The position numbers and the translations under genes were made by a program. From assembly GCA_900548855.1 (NCBI GenBank), contig URMF01000020.1, positions 1 to 52,169 on the forward strand: DNA of 52,169 nt, in the 5' to 3' direction. Positions 32,333 through 42,046 of the stretch are shown here, in pieces. Source of the DNA: an uncultured Eubacteriales bacterium. Lineage in GTDB: Bacteria; Bacillota; Clostridia; Lachnospirales; Lachnospiraceae. Below the pieces are notes generated by a model. It made no database searches. It had not been told where the DNA came from and saw nothing but the letters and a program-made list of their open reading frames with translations. How positions within the stretch are numbered: position 1 is the first letter of the stretch; each line of letters starts with the position of its first letter.

Positions 32333-34621
32333 ATGAAAAAATGGAAAAAGGTTACCAGTATGCTGCTGGTTATGGCTATGACATTAAGTATGGCTGGATG
32401 TAACGGTAAACAGGAGGAAGTTACAGAAGCGGAAGAGACAACCGAAATCACAACGGAATTGGCTGCGGAGGAAGATACAGAGGAGGAAGTACAGGGAAAT
32501 CTGATACAAAATGGTGATTTCTCCGAGGGCACGGACAAGTTTGAAACCTATACGAATGGCGGCAGCTGTTCTATGAATGTTAACAGTGACGGTGAGCTTC
32601 AGCTTGATATCACGAAGCTGGGAAATGTGGAGCACGGTGTGCAGCTCTATTATGATGGCTTTGAGATGACAGAGGGAACGGTGTATGAATTCTCCTTTGA
32701 TATACATGGCACGATGGAACGGGAGCTTGAATGGAGAATCCAGATAAATGGCGGCGATTACCATGCGTATCATGCGGAGACTGTAAGTGTGACGGAGGAG
32801 GTACAGCATATTTCTGCACAGTTTACGATGGAGGAGCCATCAGACCCGGCGCCGCGTCTTTGCTTTAATATGGGTTACATGAATTCTATGCAGGAGGCAG
32901 GTATGGATTCTGCGAATATAGGAGAACATTCAATTATGTTGGATAATCTTTCATTGGAGGTTATGGATTCCTCTGAAGCTGTGGAGGCGGCTGAGACTGT
33001 GGAAGTGCCAAAGGCAAAGGTTAACCAGCTGGGATATAAAAAGGATGATGTGAAGACAGTTGTTTTTGCGGATTTAGATGAGGATGACACTACATTTACG
33101 GTGGTGGACGCAGATACCGGAGAATCTGTTTTTGAGGGAGCTATGACGGAACTCAAAGCAAATCCATCAGCAGGTGAACAGAATTGTTCTGGTGATTTTT
33201 CAAAGCTGAATAAGGAAGGTACCTACAAAATTGTGACGAAAAAAGGTGAGGAGTCAGCAGCCTTTACCATTGGGGGAAAGATTTATACAGACACCTTTAA
33301 AAATGTGGTGAAAATGTTGTATTTACAGCGTTGTGGTATGGAACTTGACGGAGAACTGGCAGGAGACTTTGCACATCCTGCATGTCATGGAACGAAGGCA
33401 ACGATTTATGGCACCAATAACCAGATTGATGTGAGCGGCGGCTGGCATGATGCCGGTGATTACGGAAGATATGTGGTATCAGGAGCTAAGGCGGTGGCAG
33501 ATTTATTGCTGGCATATGAGAAAAATCCGGCCGTTTTTTCGGATGACTGTGGAATTCCGGAAAGTGGAGATGGTATAAATGATGCTCTGCAGGAAGCAAA
33601 GTATGAACTGGACTGGATGTTAAAAATGCAGGATAGCAGTGGCGGCGTGTATCATAAAGTAACCTGTAAGGTATTCCCGGAAACGGTTATGCCGCAGGAG
33701 GAAACAGATGAGCTGATTGTCTGTCCAATTTCCAAAACGGCAACGGCTGATTTTGCCGCAGTAATGGCAATGGCAGGAAGAATTTATAGTCGGGATGGTG
33801 AAGGTGAGTATGCGGTGTTTGGAGTTACTTGTCTGGAAGCGGCAAAAAAAGCGTGGGCATATTATGAGGCGCATAAGGATGAAAGAGGATTCCAGAATCC
33901 GGAGGACGTGGTAACAGGTGAATATGCAGACGGAAATAGTAAGGATGAGTATTTTTGGGCGTCCGCAGAGCTGTATAAGACTACAGGGGATGCTGTCTAT
34001 AAGGATGGCATGGCAGAGGCGCTGGATAAGGTGGAAAATTTGGGTGGTTTAGGCTGGGCAGATGTAGGTGCCTATGGCGCTTATGCCGCTTTGACTACGG
34101 AGGTATTAAAGGCTGACAGCACCAATTTGAGAAAAGACATTGAAAACGGTTTTTTCAAAGCCGTTGAAGATGTGGTGAAAACCAGTAAAGAAAACGCATA
34201 TTTTGTCAATAAGGAAGACACATACGAATGGGGCTCTAATATGGGAATAGCCAATAGTGGTATGCTTCTTTGTATGGCGGATGAGATTAAACCAAATGAG
34301 GAATATATAGCTTATGGTAAGACGCATCTGAATTACCTGTTTGGTGTCAATGCAACGGGCTATTGCTTTGTAACCGGGGAGGGAACCCTGTGTCCGGGCG
34401 CACCACATCACAGACCATCCCAGGTGCTCGAAAAATGCATGCCGGGAATGCTTGTAGGAGGACCGGACAGCAATTTAGAAGACCCTTATGCAAAAGCGGT
34501 ATTTACAGAAACGCCGGCGGCAAAATGTTATGTGGATAATGCCCAGAGTTTTTCCTGCAATGAGGTTACTATTTATTGGAATTCACCGCTTATCTATTTG
34601 ATGGCAGCATTAGAAAAATAA
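32333..34621 (+). CDS. Glycoside hydrolase family 9 cellulase lipoprotein with N-terminal CBM4/9-like domain
   Basis: A 762-residue secreted enzyme. The lipoprotein signal ends in LSMAGC near residue 22, followed by a Glu/Thr-rich linker. Residues about 60-215 (NLIQNGDFSEG onward) look like a CBM4/9 carbohydrate-binding domain. About 225-320 (KVNQLGYKKDD onward) are the Ig-like domain that precedes GH9 enzymes. The GH9 catalytic domain shows SGGWHDAGDYGRYV (catalytic Asp), CPGAPHHRPS and the C-terminal SCNEVTIYWNSPLIYL (catalytic Glu). It likely cleaves beta-glucans at the cell surface. ATG 32333 follows GAGGGAGGAA. Confidence 0.9.
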   Translation: MKKWKKVTSMLLVMAMTLSMAGCNGKQEEVTEAEETTEITTELAAEEDTEEEVQGNLIQNGDFSEGTDKFETYTNGGSCSMNVNSDGELQLDITKLGNVEHGVQLYYDGFEMTEGTVYEFSFDIHGTMERELEWRIQINGGDYHAYHAETVSVTEEVQHISAQFTMEEPSDPAPRLCFNMGYMNSMQEAGMDSANIGEHSIMLDNLSLEVMDSSEAVEAAETVEVPKAKVNQLGYKKDDVKTVVFADLDEDDTTFTVVDADTGESVFEGAMTELKANPSAGEQNCSGDFSKLNKEGTYKIVTKKGEESAAFTIGGKIYTDTFKNVVKMLYLQRCGMELDGELAGDFAHPACHGTKATIYGTNNQIDVSGGWHDAGDYGRYVVSGAKAVADLLLAYEKNPAVFSDDCGIPESGDGINDALQEAKYELDWMLKMQDSSGGVYHKVTCKVFPETVMPQEETDELIVCPISKTATADFAAVMAMAGRIYSRDGEGEYAVFGVTCLEAAKKAWAYYEAHKDERGFQNPEDVVTGEYADGNSKDEYFWASAELYKTTGDAVYKDGMAEALDKVENLGGLGWADVGAYGAYAALTTEVLKADSTNLRKDIENGFFKAVEDVVKTSKENAYFVNKEDTYEWGSNMGIANSGMLLCMADEIKPNEEYIAYGKTHLNYLFGVNATGYCFVTGEGTLCPGAPHHRPSQVLEKCMPGMLVGGPDSNLEDPYAKAVFTETPAAKCYVDNAQSFSCNEVTIYWNSPLIYLMAALEK

Positions 34622-34667
34622 AATGGTATAGAGAAAACAATTTTAAGAGCATCGGGAAGGAGCAGAC

Positions 34668-35423
34668 ATGAAATTAATTTCCTGGAATGTAAATGGAATC
34701 CGCGCCTGTGTAGGCAAGGGATTTTTGGAGTTTTTTAAAGAGGTGGATGCGGATATCTTCTGTATTCAGGAATCGAAAATGCAGGCGGGACAGCTGGAAC
34801 TGGATTTGCCGGGATACCATCAGTATTGGAATTATGCTGAGAAGAAGGGCTATTCCGGAACTGCTATTTTTACAAAGAAGAAGCCGCTAGCTGTAGTGAA
34901 TGGAATGGGAATTCCAGAGCATGACAAAGAGGGTCGTGTGATTACTCTGGAATTTGAGAATTTTTATATGGTGACGGTGTATACGCCAAATTCCCAGAAT
35001 GAGCTGGCGCGTCTTGACTATCGTATGGCATGGGAGGATGCATTTTTAGAATATCTGAAAGGGTTAGAAAAGACAAAGCCGGTAATCGTCTGTGGGGATA
35101 TGAATGTGGCACATAAAGAGATTGATTTGAAGAATCCAAAGACAAACCGCAGAAATGCGGGTTTTACGGATGAGGAGAGGGATAAATTCAGCGCTCTTTT
35201 GGAAAGTGGTTTTGTGGATACATTCCGGTATTTTTATCCGGAGCAGGAGGGTATTTATTCCTGGTGGTCTTACCGGTTTAAGGCACGAGAGAAAAATGCA
35301 GGATGGCGGATTGATTATTTTCTTGTGTCAGAATGCTTGAAGGATAAATTACAGGATGCAAAAATACTAATGGAGGTAATGGGTTCAGACCACTGTCCGG
35401 TGGAGGTGGATTTGGCATGTTAA
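34668..35423 (+). CDS. xth: Exodeoxyribonuclease III (AP endonuclease), Xth
   Basis: A 251-residue DNA repair enzyme that nicks at abasic sites and trims 3 prime ends. Motifs: SWNVNGIRACV, FCIQESKMQ (metal-binding Glu), TVYTPNSQ, CGDMNVAHKEIDL and GSDHCPVEVDL (catalytic Asp-His pair). GGGAAGGAG precedes the start. Its stop overlaps nfo by 7 bp. Confidence 0.95.
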   Translation: MKLISWNVNGIRACVGKGFLEFFKEVDADIFCIQESKMQAGQLELDLPGYHQYWNYAEKKGYSGTAIFTKKKPLAVVNGMGIPEHDKEGRVITLEFENFYMVTVYTPNSQNELARLDYRMAWEDAFLEYLKGLEKTKPVIVCGDMNVAHKEIDLKNPKTNRRNAGFTDEERDKFSALLESGFVDTFRYFYPEQEGIYSWWSYRFKAREKNAGWRIDYFLVSECLKDKLQDAKILMEVMGSDHCPVEVDLAC

Positions 35424-36313
35424 AGTTAGGATGCCATGTGGGTATGAGTGGAAAGGAAATGATGCTGGGCTCGGTAAAAGAAGCCATCCGGTTTGGAGCA
35501 AATACCTTTATGCTGTATACGGGAGCTCCCCAGAATACGAAGCGGAAGGAGATATCCCAGCTGCGGATTGAGGAAGCAAGACAATTGATGGCGGAGTATG
35601 GAATTGAAGAATTCATAGTGCATGCTCCTTATATCATTAATCTGGCAAACCGAATAAAGCCGGAAACCTTTGAAATTGCAGTGGAGTTTCTGGAACTGGA
35701 GCTTGCAAGGACGGAGGCAATGGGTTCTGAAACACTGGTTCTGCATCCTGGTTCCCATGTGGGGGAGGGAGTTGAGGCTGGAATAGAGCAGATTGCAAAG
35801 GGTATCAATTCCGTTCTTACAAGGAATACCAAAGTGCATATTGCATTGGAAACTATGGCGGGAAAAGGCAGTGAGATTGGAAGGTCTTTTGAGGAGCTGG
35901 CAATGATTTATGATAAGGTCATTTATAATGATAAGCTTAGAGTATGTTTTGACACCTGTCATACCAGTGATGCCGGGTATGACATTATTCATGATTTTGA
36001 CGGGGTGATGGAAAGCTTTGATAAGCTGATTGGTAAGGAGCAGATTACAGTATTTCATATGAATGACAGCAAAAATATTCCTGGAGCAGCAAAGGACAGG
36101 CATGAGAATTTTGGCTTTGGGAAGATTGGCTTTGATGCATTGATGTATATTGTGAACCATAAGAATTTTGCTGAGGTTCCCAAGATTTTGGAGACACCGT
36201 ATATAAAGGCTCCTGAAAATTCGAAGAAATCCTATGCGCCATATAAACATGAGATTGCGATGATACGGTCGGGAGTTTTTGACCCATTCCTGCAGAAAAA
36301 GATTTTAGATTAG
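35417..36313 (+). CDS. nfo: Deoxyribonuclease IV (AP endonuclease), Nfo
   Basis: A 298-residue zinc-dependent AP endonuclease with a TIM barrel. Metal and family motifs: GCHVGMSG, FIVHAPYIINLA, LVLHPGSHVG, ALETMAGKG, VCFDTCHTSDAGYD, VFHMNDSKN and ILETPY. The start overlaps the end of xth, so both abasic-site repair enzymes are made from one transcript. The pairing of xth and nfo is tidy but functionally redundant. Confidence 0.95.
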   Translation: MLKLGCHVGMSGKEMMLGSVKEAIRFGANTFMLYTGAPQNTKRKEISQLRIEEARQLMAEYGIEEFIVHAPYIINLANRIKPETFEIAVEFLELELARTEAMGSETLVLHPGSHVGEGVEAGIEQIAKGINSVLTRNTKVHIALETMAGKGSEIGRSFEELAMIYDKVIYNDKLRVCFDTCHTSDAGYDIIHDFDGVMESFDKLIGKEQITVFHMNDSKNIPGAAKDRHENFGFGKIGFDALMYIVNHKNFAEVPKILETPYIKAPENSKKSYAPYKHEIAMIRSGVFDPFLQKKILD

Positions 36314-36319
36314 GCTATG

Positions 36320-36360
36320 CCCCTGTTTTGACATGAAAAGGTCAGTGCAGGGGGTTTTAT
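36320..36360 (+). terminator. Terminator of the xth-nfo operon
   Basis: CCCCTG (36320-36325) and CAGGGG (36348-36353) pair around an inner TGAC/GTCA stem, followed by GTTTTAT. It begins 7 bp after the nfo stop. Confidence 0.75.
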
Positions 36361-36398
36361 ATTATACTTAAGAAAATTTTAAGAAATGGAAATTGCTT

Positions 36399-36444
36399 TT
36401 TCATCTTGCAAGATGAAAGATACTGTTGTATTATTACAACAGTA
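36399..36444 (+). promoter_or_regulatory. Promoter with two perfect palindromes upstream of the ABC efflux operon
   Basis: TTTCATCTTGCAAGATGAAA (36399-36418) is a perfect 20-bp palindrome. TACTGTTGTA-TTAT-TACAACAGTA (36421-36444) is a perfect inverted repeat with 10-bp arms. A possible promoter uses TTGCAA (36406-36411) and TATTAT (36429-36434) with 17-bp spacing, so the first palindrome would cover -35 and the second -10. This arrangement suggests repression or induction by dimeric regulators encoded elsewhere. Confidence 0.6.
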
Positions 36445-36541
36445 CAAATAAACCTAAATATAAAAATACACGGAGTACCACAAGGTTGTAACGGATATTG
36501 TGAGCATACAGTTCGTGGAAGGGAGAAGTGGAGAGGAATAT

Positions 36542-37324
36542 ATGAGTGCTTTAATTGAGGTCCGGGATATGTACAAAATATATAATCCCGGCGAGAACGA
36601 GGTACGGGCTTTGGATGGTGTCAGTCTGACGGTAGATGAGGGCGAATTTGTTGCGATTATCGGACAGTCTGGTTCTGGTAAATCTACATTAATGAATATG
36701 CTAGGATGTCTCGATGTACCTACAAAAGGAACGTACATATTGAATGGAAAGGATGTTTCCAGTCTGTCTGACAATGAATTGTCAGAGGTAAGGAATAATG
36801 ATATTGGTTTTATTTTTCAGGGATTTAATTTGATACAGAATTTAACAGCCATTGAAAATGTAGAACTTCCCCTTATTTACCGAAGGGTAGAAAAAGGCAA
36901 GCGGCGCAGGCTGGCAATCGAGGCGTTGCGAAAAGTGGGGCTTGAGGAGAGGATGAAACATAAACCAGCGGAGATGTCCGGAGGACAGCAGCAACGTGTG
37001 GCGATTGCGAGAGCCATTGCAGCGGCGCCGCCGTTAATCCTGGCAGATGAGCCCACAGGCAATCTGGATTCAAAATCCACAAAGGATATCATGAAAATAT
37101 TGGATGGTCTGAATGATCAGGGAAATACGATTGTGTTGATTACTCATGATGATGGGATTGCCGCTAACGCAAAGAGAGTGGTAAGAATTATGGATGGAAA
37201 GATTGAATCCGACACAGTAAAGACAGGCATAGAAGAACATGGCGAAGAGGCTGCGGAACGGATAAAAGAAGCTGTAGAACTGACAGAGGTTTCCGGTACT
37301 TTGTCTGAAGATAACAGGGAATAA
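36542..37324 (+). CDS. ABC transporter ATP-binding protein, MacB/LolD type
   Basis: A 260-residue ATPase with Walker A GQSGSGKST, Q-loop FIFQGFNLI, signature MSGGQQQRVAIARA, Walker B LILADEPTGNLD and LITHDD. The motif spelling GNLDSKS and the order ATPase, adaptor, FtsX-like permease place it in the MacB-type mechanotransmission group rather than classical importers. An acidic tail of about 35 residues extends past the domain. ATG 36542 follows GAGAGGAAT; the longer frame from 36500 has no ribosome site. Confidence 0.9.
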   Translation: MSALIEVRDMYKIYNPGENEVRALDGVSLTVDEGEFVAIIGQSGSGKSTLMNMLGCLDVPTKGTYILNGKDVSSLSDNELSEVRNNDIGFIFQGFNLIQNLTAIENVELPLIYRRVEKGKRRRLAIEALRKVGLEERMKHKPAEMSGGQQQRVAIARAIAAAPPLILADEPTGNLDSKSTKDIMKILDGLNDQGNTIVLITHDDGIAANAKRVVRIMDGKIESDTVKTGIEEHGEEAAERIKEAVELTEVSGTLSEDNRE

Positions 37325-37340
37325 AGGCAGGGAGGATAAT

Positions 37341-38831
37341 ATGAATCAGGAAAATGAAAATATGGAAATGGAACTTGTGGAGCCAAAGGGAAAGAGGCGT
37401 AAGAAAAAATCGAAAAAGACAATCATAATTATTATCGTTATTATGGCTGTTTTGCTGCTGCTGATTGCCATTGGCAAAGTCATTAGCAGTGTTTCAAAGG
37501 GTATGCAGGCGGCTATGGAAAATATGGCTTCACAAAATGAAGACGTATATCAGGTAATAAAGCAGGATGTGGAACAGGAAATTACCACCTCCGGTACAGT
37601 GATTGGAATTTCAAAGGATGCATATACCTCTCCGGTTACGGCGAAGGTGGAGGATATAAAAGTAGAGGTTGGACAGATAGTCAGCAAAGGAGATGTGCTG
37701 CTTACTTATGATGCTTCTGAACTGGGGGATAATCTGACAAAGGTTAAAATTCAGGCGCAGTCTGAGCGCGCTGCCGGAAATGAGAGCTACGAAGCGGCAA
37801 ATAAGGCAGCGGGTAAAGTTAGTGAAGCAAAGAAAAAAATCAAGACATTAAAAAAAGAGATAAGCGATATTAAGAAAAAGGTAGCTTCTTTGACAAAAAA
37901 GGTAGAGAAATACGAGGAACAAATGGAGGCTGTTAAGAATACAGATGCTGTGAAGGACAACGGCGATGACAGTGTGGATGTGACAGAAGAAACTGGTGGA
38001 CAGGGACTTAGTGATGCAGACAGCAAAGCATATAAAAAGGCTGTTTCTGACTTACAGAAGCAGAATGAAAAGCTGGCTGCAAAACAGGAGGAGTTGGCAC
38101 AACAGGAATCCATTGTTGCTGCAAATGAAGATGTGACAGTGTCTGACAGTGCGAAAGCGCAGATTAATGCAAGTAACCAGCTGTCTGACATGAATGTGGA
38201 TGATGCACAGGAATCCTTAGATGCGGCTGAGGCGGGAATTACAGCAGCTGCTGACGGGATTGTGGAGTCTATTGATGTGGTAAAGGGTGCCTATGCAAAT
38301 GAGACACAGACGCTGATGACAATTATTAATGCAGATTCCATTGGTGTGGAATTTTCCATTTCCAAAGATGATTTGGGGGCTATTACAACAGGGCAGAAGG
38401 CAAGAGTAGTAATTGCCGGAAATGAGTATGAGGGAACGATAGATTATGTCAGCCGTGTGGCGGTCAGTGATATGACCATGACAGGGAATAATACCAGTGG
38501 AACAATTAAGGGAAGGATTCTGATTGATAATCCGGATGATAACATTTACATTGGGGTATCTGCCAAAGCATATATTTTTGTGGGAAAATCAGAACAGGCA
38601 CTGGTGATTCCGTATGAGGCATTAAACACGGATATTGATGGTGATTTTGTGTATGTTGTAAATAAAGAAAACCTGATTGAACGTAAGGATATTACTGTTG
38701 GAATCTACTCAGATGAATATTATGAGGTTATAGATGGTATTGATGAAGGTGACAAGGTTATTACCAATGTGACAAAGGATATGAAGCCGGGCGATGTATA
38801 TGTCGGGGCTGCCGGTGTGACGATGGAATAA
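37341..38831 (+). CDS. Periplasmic-adaptor-like (MacA/HlyD-type) efflux protein
   Basis: A 496-residue protein with a Lys/Arg-rich N terminus and one membrane helix (about 27-48). A barrel-sandwich half, VEQEITTSGTVIGISKDAYT, is followed by a long coiled-coil hairpin (about 150-290, rich in Lys, Glu and Ala). The second half is AGITAAADGIVESIDVVKGA and then beta-barrel domains to the end. In Gram-positive cells such adaptors lie outside the membrane and couple to a MacB-like permease. It sits 16 bp after the ATPase gene and 38 bp before the permease gene. Confidence 0.88.
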   Translation: MNQENENMEMELVEPKGKRRKKKSKKTIIIIIVIMAVLLLLIAIGKVISSVSKGMQAAMENMASQNEDVYQVIKQDVEQEITTSGTVIGISKDAYTSPVTAKVEDIKVEVGQIVSKGDVLLTYDASELGDNLTKVKIQAQSERAAGNESYEAANKAAGKVSEAKKKIKTLKKEISDIKKKVASLTKKVEKYEEQMEAVKNTDAVKDNGDDSVDVTEETGGQGLSDADSKAYKKAVSDLQKQNEKLAAKQEELAQQESIVAANEDVTVSDSAKAQINASNQLSDMNVDDAQESLDAAEAGITAAADGIVESIDVVKGAYANETQTLMTIINADSIGVEFSISKDDLGAITTGQKARVVIAGNEYEGTIDYVSRVAVSDMTMTGNNTSGTIKGRILIDNPDDNIYIGVSAKAYIFVGKSEQALVIPYEALNTDIDGDFVYVVNKENLIERKDITVGIYSDEYYEVIDGIDEGDKVITNVTKDMKPGDVYVGAAGVTME

Positions 38832-38869
38832 GTGTAGAGGAATGTTTTGATGAATAATAGGAGGCGCAC

Positions 38870-40105
38870 ATGACACAGCTTGGTGAATATGTGAAAATGG
38901 CCCTGAAGAATATATGGGCAAATAAGGTACGAACCCTTCTTACCATGCTTGGAATTATTATTGGTATTTCATCTGTTATTTTAATTTTATCTGTAGGAAA
39001 TGGTGCGACAGAAATGATTACCTCGGAGCTGGGCGAGCTTGGCAAAGGACAGATTAATTTTTATATGACTGACTATCAGGATAAATATTATATAACAAAT
39101 GAAGAGATGGATGATATCCGGGAAATGGATGGAGTAAAGGCGGTTGCTACCCAGAGATTTTTTGACGGAACCACGGAGACGAAGAAGGATGATTTTAAGG
39201 TAAGTATAGTTGCTATTAATCCGGATGGATTTAATTTTCTGGATGCCACTTATGTAAAAGGAGGACCATATACAGAAAAAGAGGCAGAGGATGGCAAGCC
39301 TGTCTGTGTTATCAGTGAGAAGGATGCCATGAGTCTGTTTGGGTCTACCAATGTGGTGGGAATGGATATAACGATTACCCTATATGATATGTATGATATA
39401 ACAGTTACGATAATTGGGGTGACGGAATCGGAAGACGATTCTACCATTGCTTCTATGTATACTGACCCGTCAGTGCAGGTGATTTTGCCGCCGGAGGTGT
39501 TTACTACAACGTTGGGTATGGATATGGACAATGATATTTCTAATTTCTATATCTTAAAAGAAGATGATGTGGACTCCCAAAAGCTTTGTGATGATATTGT
39601 TGACTATCTGGAAACGAAGCACCATTGTAAGGGAGAAAATGTATATATATATGATAGCTTTGATGATATGATGGAGCAGATTAATAATGTGATTAATCTG
39701 ATTACTATATTTGTTGCATTTGTTGCATCTGTATCTCTGCTGGTTGGTGGTATTGGAGTAATGAATATTATGCTGGTTTCGGTAACGGAACGAACAAGAG
39801 AAATCGGTATCCGGAAGGCGTTAGGGGCAAAGACCGGCTCCATAACCTTTCAGTTTCTTGCTGAATCTGCATTTATAACATTGATTGGCGGCTTGATAGG
39901 AATTATTTTAGGGATTCTTGGGGCATGGCTTATTGCGGGAATTATTGGAATGGCAGTGCCAACCATGAAATTCGCCCCTGTTTTAAAGCTGAGCACTATA
40001 TTGCTGGCCTCTGCATTTTCATCTGTAGTGGGATTGTTTTTCGGGATATACCCGGCAAGGAAAGCGGCGAAGCTAAGTCCGATTGAAGCATTAAGGCAAA
40101 ATTAA
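38870..40105 (+). CDS. ABC transporter permease, MacB/FtsX family
   Basis: A 411-residue permease. The first helix follows MALKNIWANKVRTLLTMLGI, ending in IIGISSVILILSVG. A large extracytoplasmic domain of about 230 residues comes next, then three C-terminal helices with MLVSVTERTREIGIRKALGA and the ending YPARKAAKLSPIEALR. All are hallmarks of MacB-type permeases. With the ATPase and adaptor it should form a tripartite exporter for peptides, antibiotics or other amphiphiles; the cargo is unknown. Confidence 0.92.
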   Translation: MTQLGEYVKMALKNIWANKVRTLLTMLGIIIGISSVILILSVGNGATEMITSELGELGKGQINFYMTDYQDKYYITNEEMDDIREMDGVKAVATQRFFDGTTETKKDDFKVSIVAINPDGFNFLDATYVKGGPYTEKEAEDGKPVCVISEKDAMSLFGSTNVVGMDITITLYDMYDITVTIIGVTESEDDSTIASMYTDPSVQVILPPEVFTTTLGMDMDNDISNFYILKEDDVDSQKLCDDIVDYLETKHHCKGENVYIYDSFDDMMEQINNVINLITIFVAFVASVSLLVGGIGVMNIMLVSVTERTREIGIRKALGAKTGSITFQFLAESAFITLIGGLIGIILGILGAWLIAGIIGMAVPTMKFAPVLKLSTILLASAFSSVVGLFFGIYPARKAAKLSPIEALRQN

Positions 40106-40137
40106 AATATAAAAATCCAGACTCCGGAACAGGAGAA

Positions 40138-41229
40138 TTAATATCTCCTGGGTATGCTGCTGTCCACATATATGGGGTTGACGGGCAGTTGGATGATATC
40201 TCCGATATGTAGGTCTGCTCCTGTGACATCAAGAATAACATGGGTCATGCCAATTTTTCCAAGCACCGGAAATCTATTTTCTTTGTAAAAGCCGTATAGC
40301 TTTTTGGGAAACAGAGTATTTTTGATTAAGGAACCAATAAATCTGGGTAAGCTGGACAGACCGGGACAGTTGTTTTCCCGTCTGACTCCCAATCCATGGG
40401 AGTAGCCAACCGGAACTATGGCAACAGTGGTTTTTTTCGTAGTAATAAAAGTCTGACCATAGCCAATGTTATGTCCCGGTGGCAAAGTATGAATATCGGA
40501 AATAGGGGCTTCCAAAAGCCCTACCGGCTTGTAGCCCCACTGGTTCTTCATGGGAAGTCTGCCTAAGAATGCGGAGCCAATCCGTACAGCGTCTAACCGG
40601 GTTTCCGGATGGCGGAGCAGCGCGCAGGATGCGGCAATATGCCGGAAGCCAATGAAGATATTTTCTTTTTCTAAGGCTTTACAAAGAGAAAGAAAGTGTT
40701 CATACTGCTCTATGGTATGCTTTGGTTTCCGGCAGGCAGAAGCAAAGAAATGGGAGTAAATTCCGGTCACACAAATGTGCTTCATATGCCGGACGGTATA
40801 AACAATATCTTTTACATGTGTATCCGGAAAGCCATAGCGGCCGAGTCCTGTGTCAATACAGATATGGGCTCTTCCGTAGGTAGAAAGGCTGACTGCTGTT
40901 TGTTCTGCAATTTCTCCACATTCATAGGAGGTAATACAGAGAATGATGGACAGACTTAAAGCTTTTTTGATATCCTCCTTTTGATAGAGGGGGGAAAGCA
41001 TGAGAATGTCACAGTGAATACCGGAATTGCGAAGACATATGGCATCATTAAGGTCGGTTACTGCTAATATTTCAATTCCGGATTCTATTAATATATGGGC
41101 ATAGGAGCAAAGTCCTAAACCATAACCGTTTCCTTTTACGACACCGATTATGTGTGATTCTCCCGCAAGTTCTTTTGTTATTTCTATATTTTTCTTTAAT
41201 AGGGTTTTGTCTATAAATAGTGTTGGCAT
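40138..41229 (-). CDS. alr: Alanine racemase
   Basis: A 363-residue PLP enzyme that interconverts L- and D-alanine for peptidoglycan. The N-terminal GVVKGNGYGLG carries the PLP lysine. CIDTGLGRYGF, the catalytic-tyrosine region PPGHNIGYGQTF, AIVPVGYSHGL and GKIGMTHVILDVT complete the family pattern. It is slightly divergent from housekeeping Alr (CIDTGLGRYGF, PVNPIYVDSSIPRRY end) and could also be a broad amino acid racemase. The frame runs 102 codons further upstream, but AGGAG is placed just before ATG 41229 and the domain starts there. Confidence 0.85.
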   Translation of the reverse strand: MPTLFIDKTLLKKNIEITKELAGESHIIGVVKGNGYGLGLCSYAHILIESGIEILAVTDLNDAICLRNSGIHCDILMLSPLYQKEDIKKALSLSIILCITSYECGEIAEQTAVSLSTYGRAHICIDTGLGRYGFPDTHVKDIVYTVRHMKHICVTGIYSHFFASACRKPKHTIEQYEHFLSLCKALEKENIFIGFRHIAASCALLRHPETRLDAVRIGSAFLGRLPMKNQWGYKPVGLLEAPISDIHTLPPGHNIGYGQTFITTKKTTVAIVPVGYSHGLGVRRENNCPGLSSLPRFIGSLIKNTLFPKKLYGFYKENRFPVLGKIGMTHVILDVTGADLHIGDIIQLPVNPIYVDSSIPRRY

Positions 41230-41425
41230 TCTGTTCTCCTGTTGTGTTATATTACATGTATTTCTGTATTTTTGATTATTGTTTAATGACCACCTGCACT
41301 TAACATAGAAAAGCGATGCATAAAATTTGTAATTAGAATGCATCAAAAATGTAACATTAAGACCAGAATGTATAGTACTATATATTGTGTCAATAATATA
41401 ATGTCCAAACTTTTTGAAAAATCCC

Positions 41426-41454
41426 TTGACACTAGTGAATGATATAGCTATAAT
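41426..41454 (+). promoter_or_regulatory. Consensus promoter of the str operon
   Basis: TTGACA (41426-41431), a 17-bp spacer and TATAAT (41449-41454): a perfect sigma-A promoter, 106 bp before rpsL. The rest of the 330-bp gap between alr and rpsL is AT-rich with no other feature that I can support. Confidence 0.85.
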
Positions 41455-41559
41455 GACAAAGTGTGCGTGAATTTTAGATGTATTCGTGCGCCCAAAAAGA
41501 GGATTCTGTGTATTAGGAAGCAAGAATCCCATCAATATTACAAATAGGAGGTGAAAAAC

Positions 41560-41979
41560 ATGCCAACTTTTAACCAGTTAGTTAGAAAGGGAAGACAGAC
41601 TGTAGAGAAAAAGTCTACTGCACCAGCTCTTCAGAAGGGTTATAACTCATTACAGAAGAGACCTACTGATGCTGCTGCGCCACAGAAGCGTGGTGTTTGT
41701 ACTGCAGTTAAGACAGCTACTCCTAAGAAACCTAACTCAGCTCTTAGAAAGATTGCCAGAGTACGTTTATCTAACGGTATCGAAGTAACCAGCTATATTC
41801 CAGGTGAAGGTCATAACCTTCAGGAGCATAGTGTTGTTCTTATCCGTGGTGGTAGAGTAAAGGACTTACCAGGTACCAGATATCATATCATTCGTGGTAC
41901 TTTGGATACAGCAGGCGTTGCAAAAAGACGTCAGGCTCGTTCTAAGTACGGCGCAAAGAGACCTAAGGACGCTAAATAG
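41560..41979 (+). CDS. rpsL: 30S ribosomal protein S12
   Basis: A 139-residue S12 at the decoding centre of the small subunit. MPTFNQLVRKGR, CTAVKTATPKKPNSALRKIA, YIPGEGHNLQEHS and GVAKRRQARSKYGAKRPK are canonical. Lys in TPKKPNS, where streptomycin-resistance substitutions map, is the wild-type residue. ATG 41560 follows TAGGAGGTG. First gene of the str operon. Confidence 0.98.
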   Translation: MPTFNQLVRKGRQTVEKKSTAPALQKGYNSLQKRPTDAAAPQKRGVCTAVKTATPKKPNSALRKIARVRLSNGIEVTSYIPGEGHNLQEHSVVLIRGGRVKDLPGTRYHIIRGTLDTAGVAKRRQARSKYGAKRPKDAK

Positions 41980-41989
41980 GCATTGAGCA

Positions 41990-42038
41990 TTTAATGAGTA
42001 CGAGCGTAAGCGAGGTACGAATTTAGTGCGAAAGCCCA
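41990..42038 (+). repeat. Covarying-stem intergenic repeat, copy 1
   Basis: TTTAATGA, then stem GTAC, loop GAGCGTAAGCGAG, stem GTAC, then GAATTTAGTG. Together with copy 2, this is the only recognisable content of the first part of the 368-bp rpsL-rpsG gap. The rest of the gap has no supported gene. Confidence 0.6.
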
Positions 42039-42046
42039 TCCCGAAA

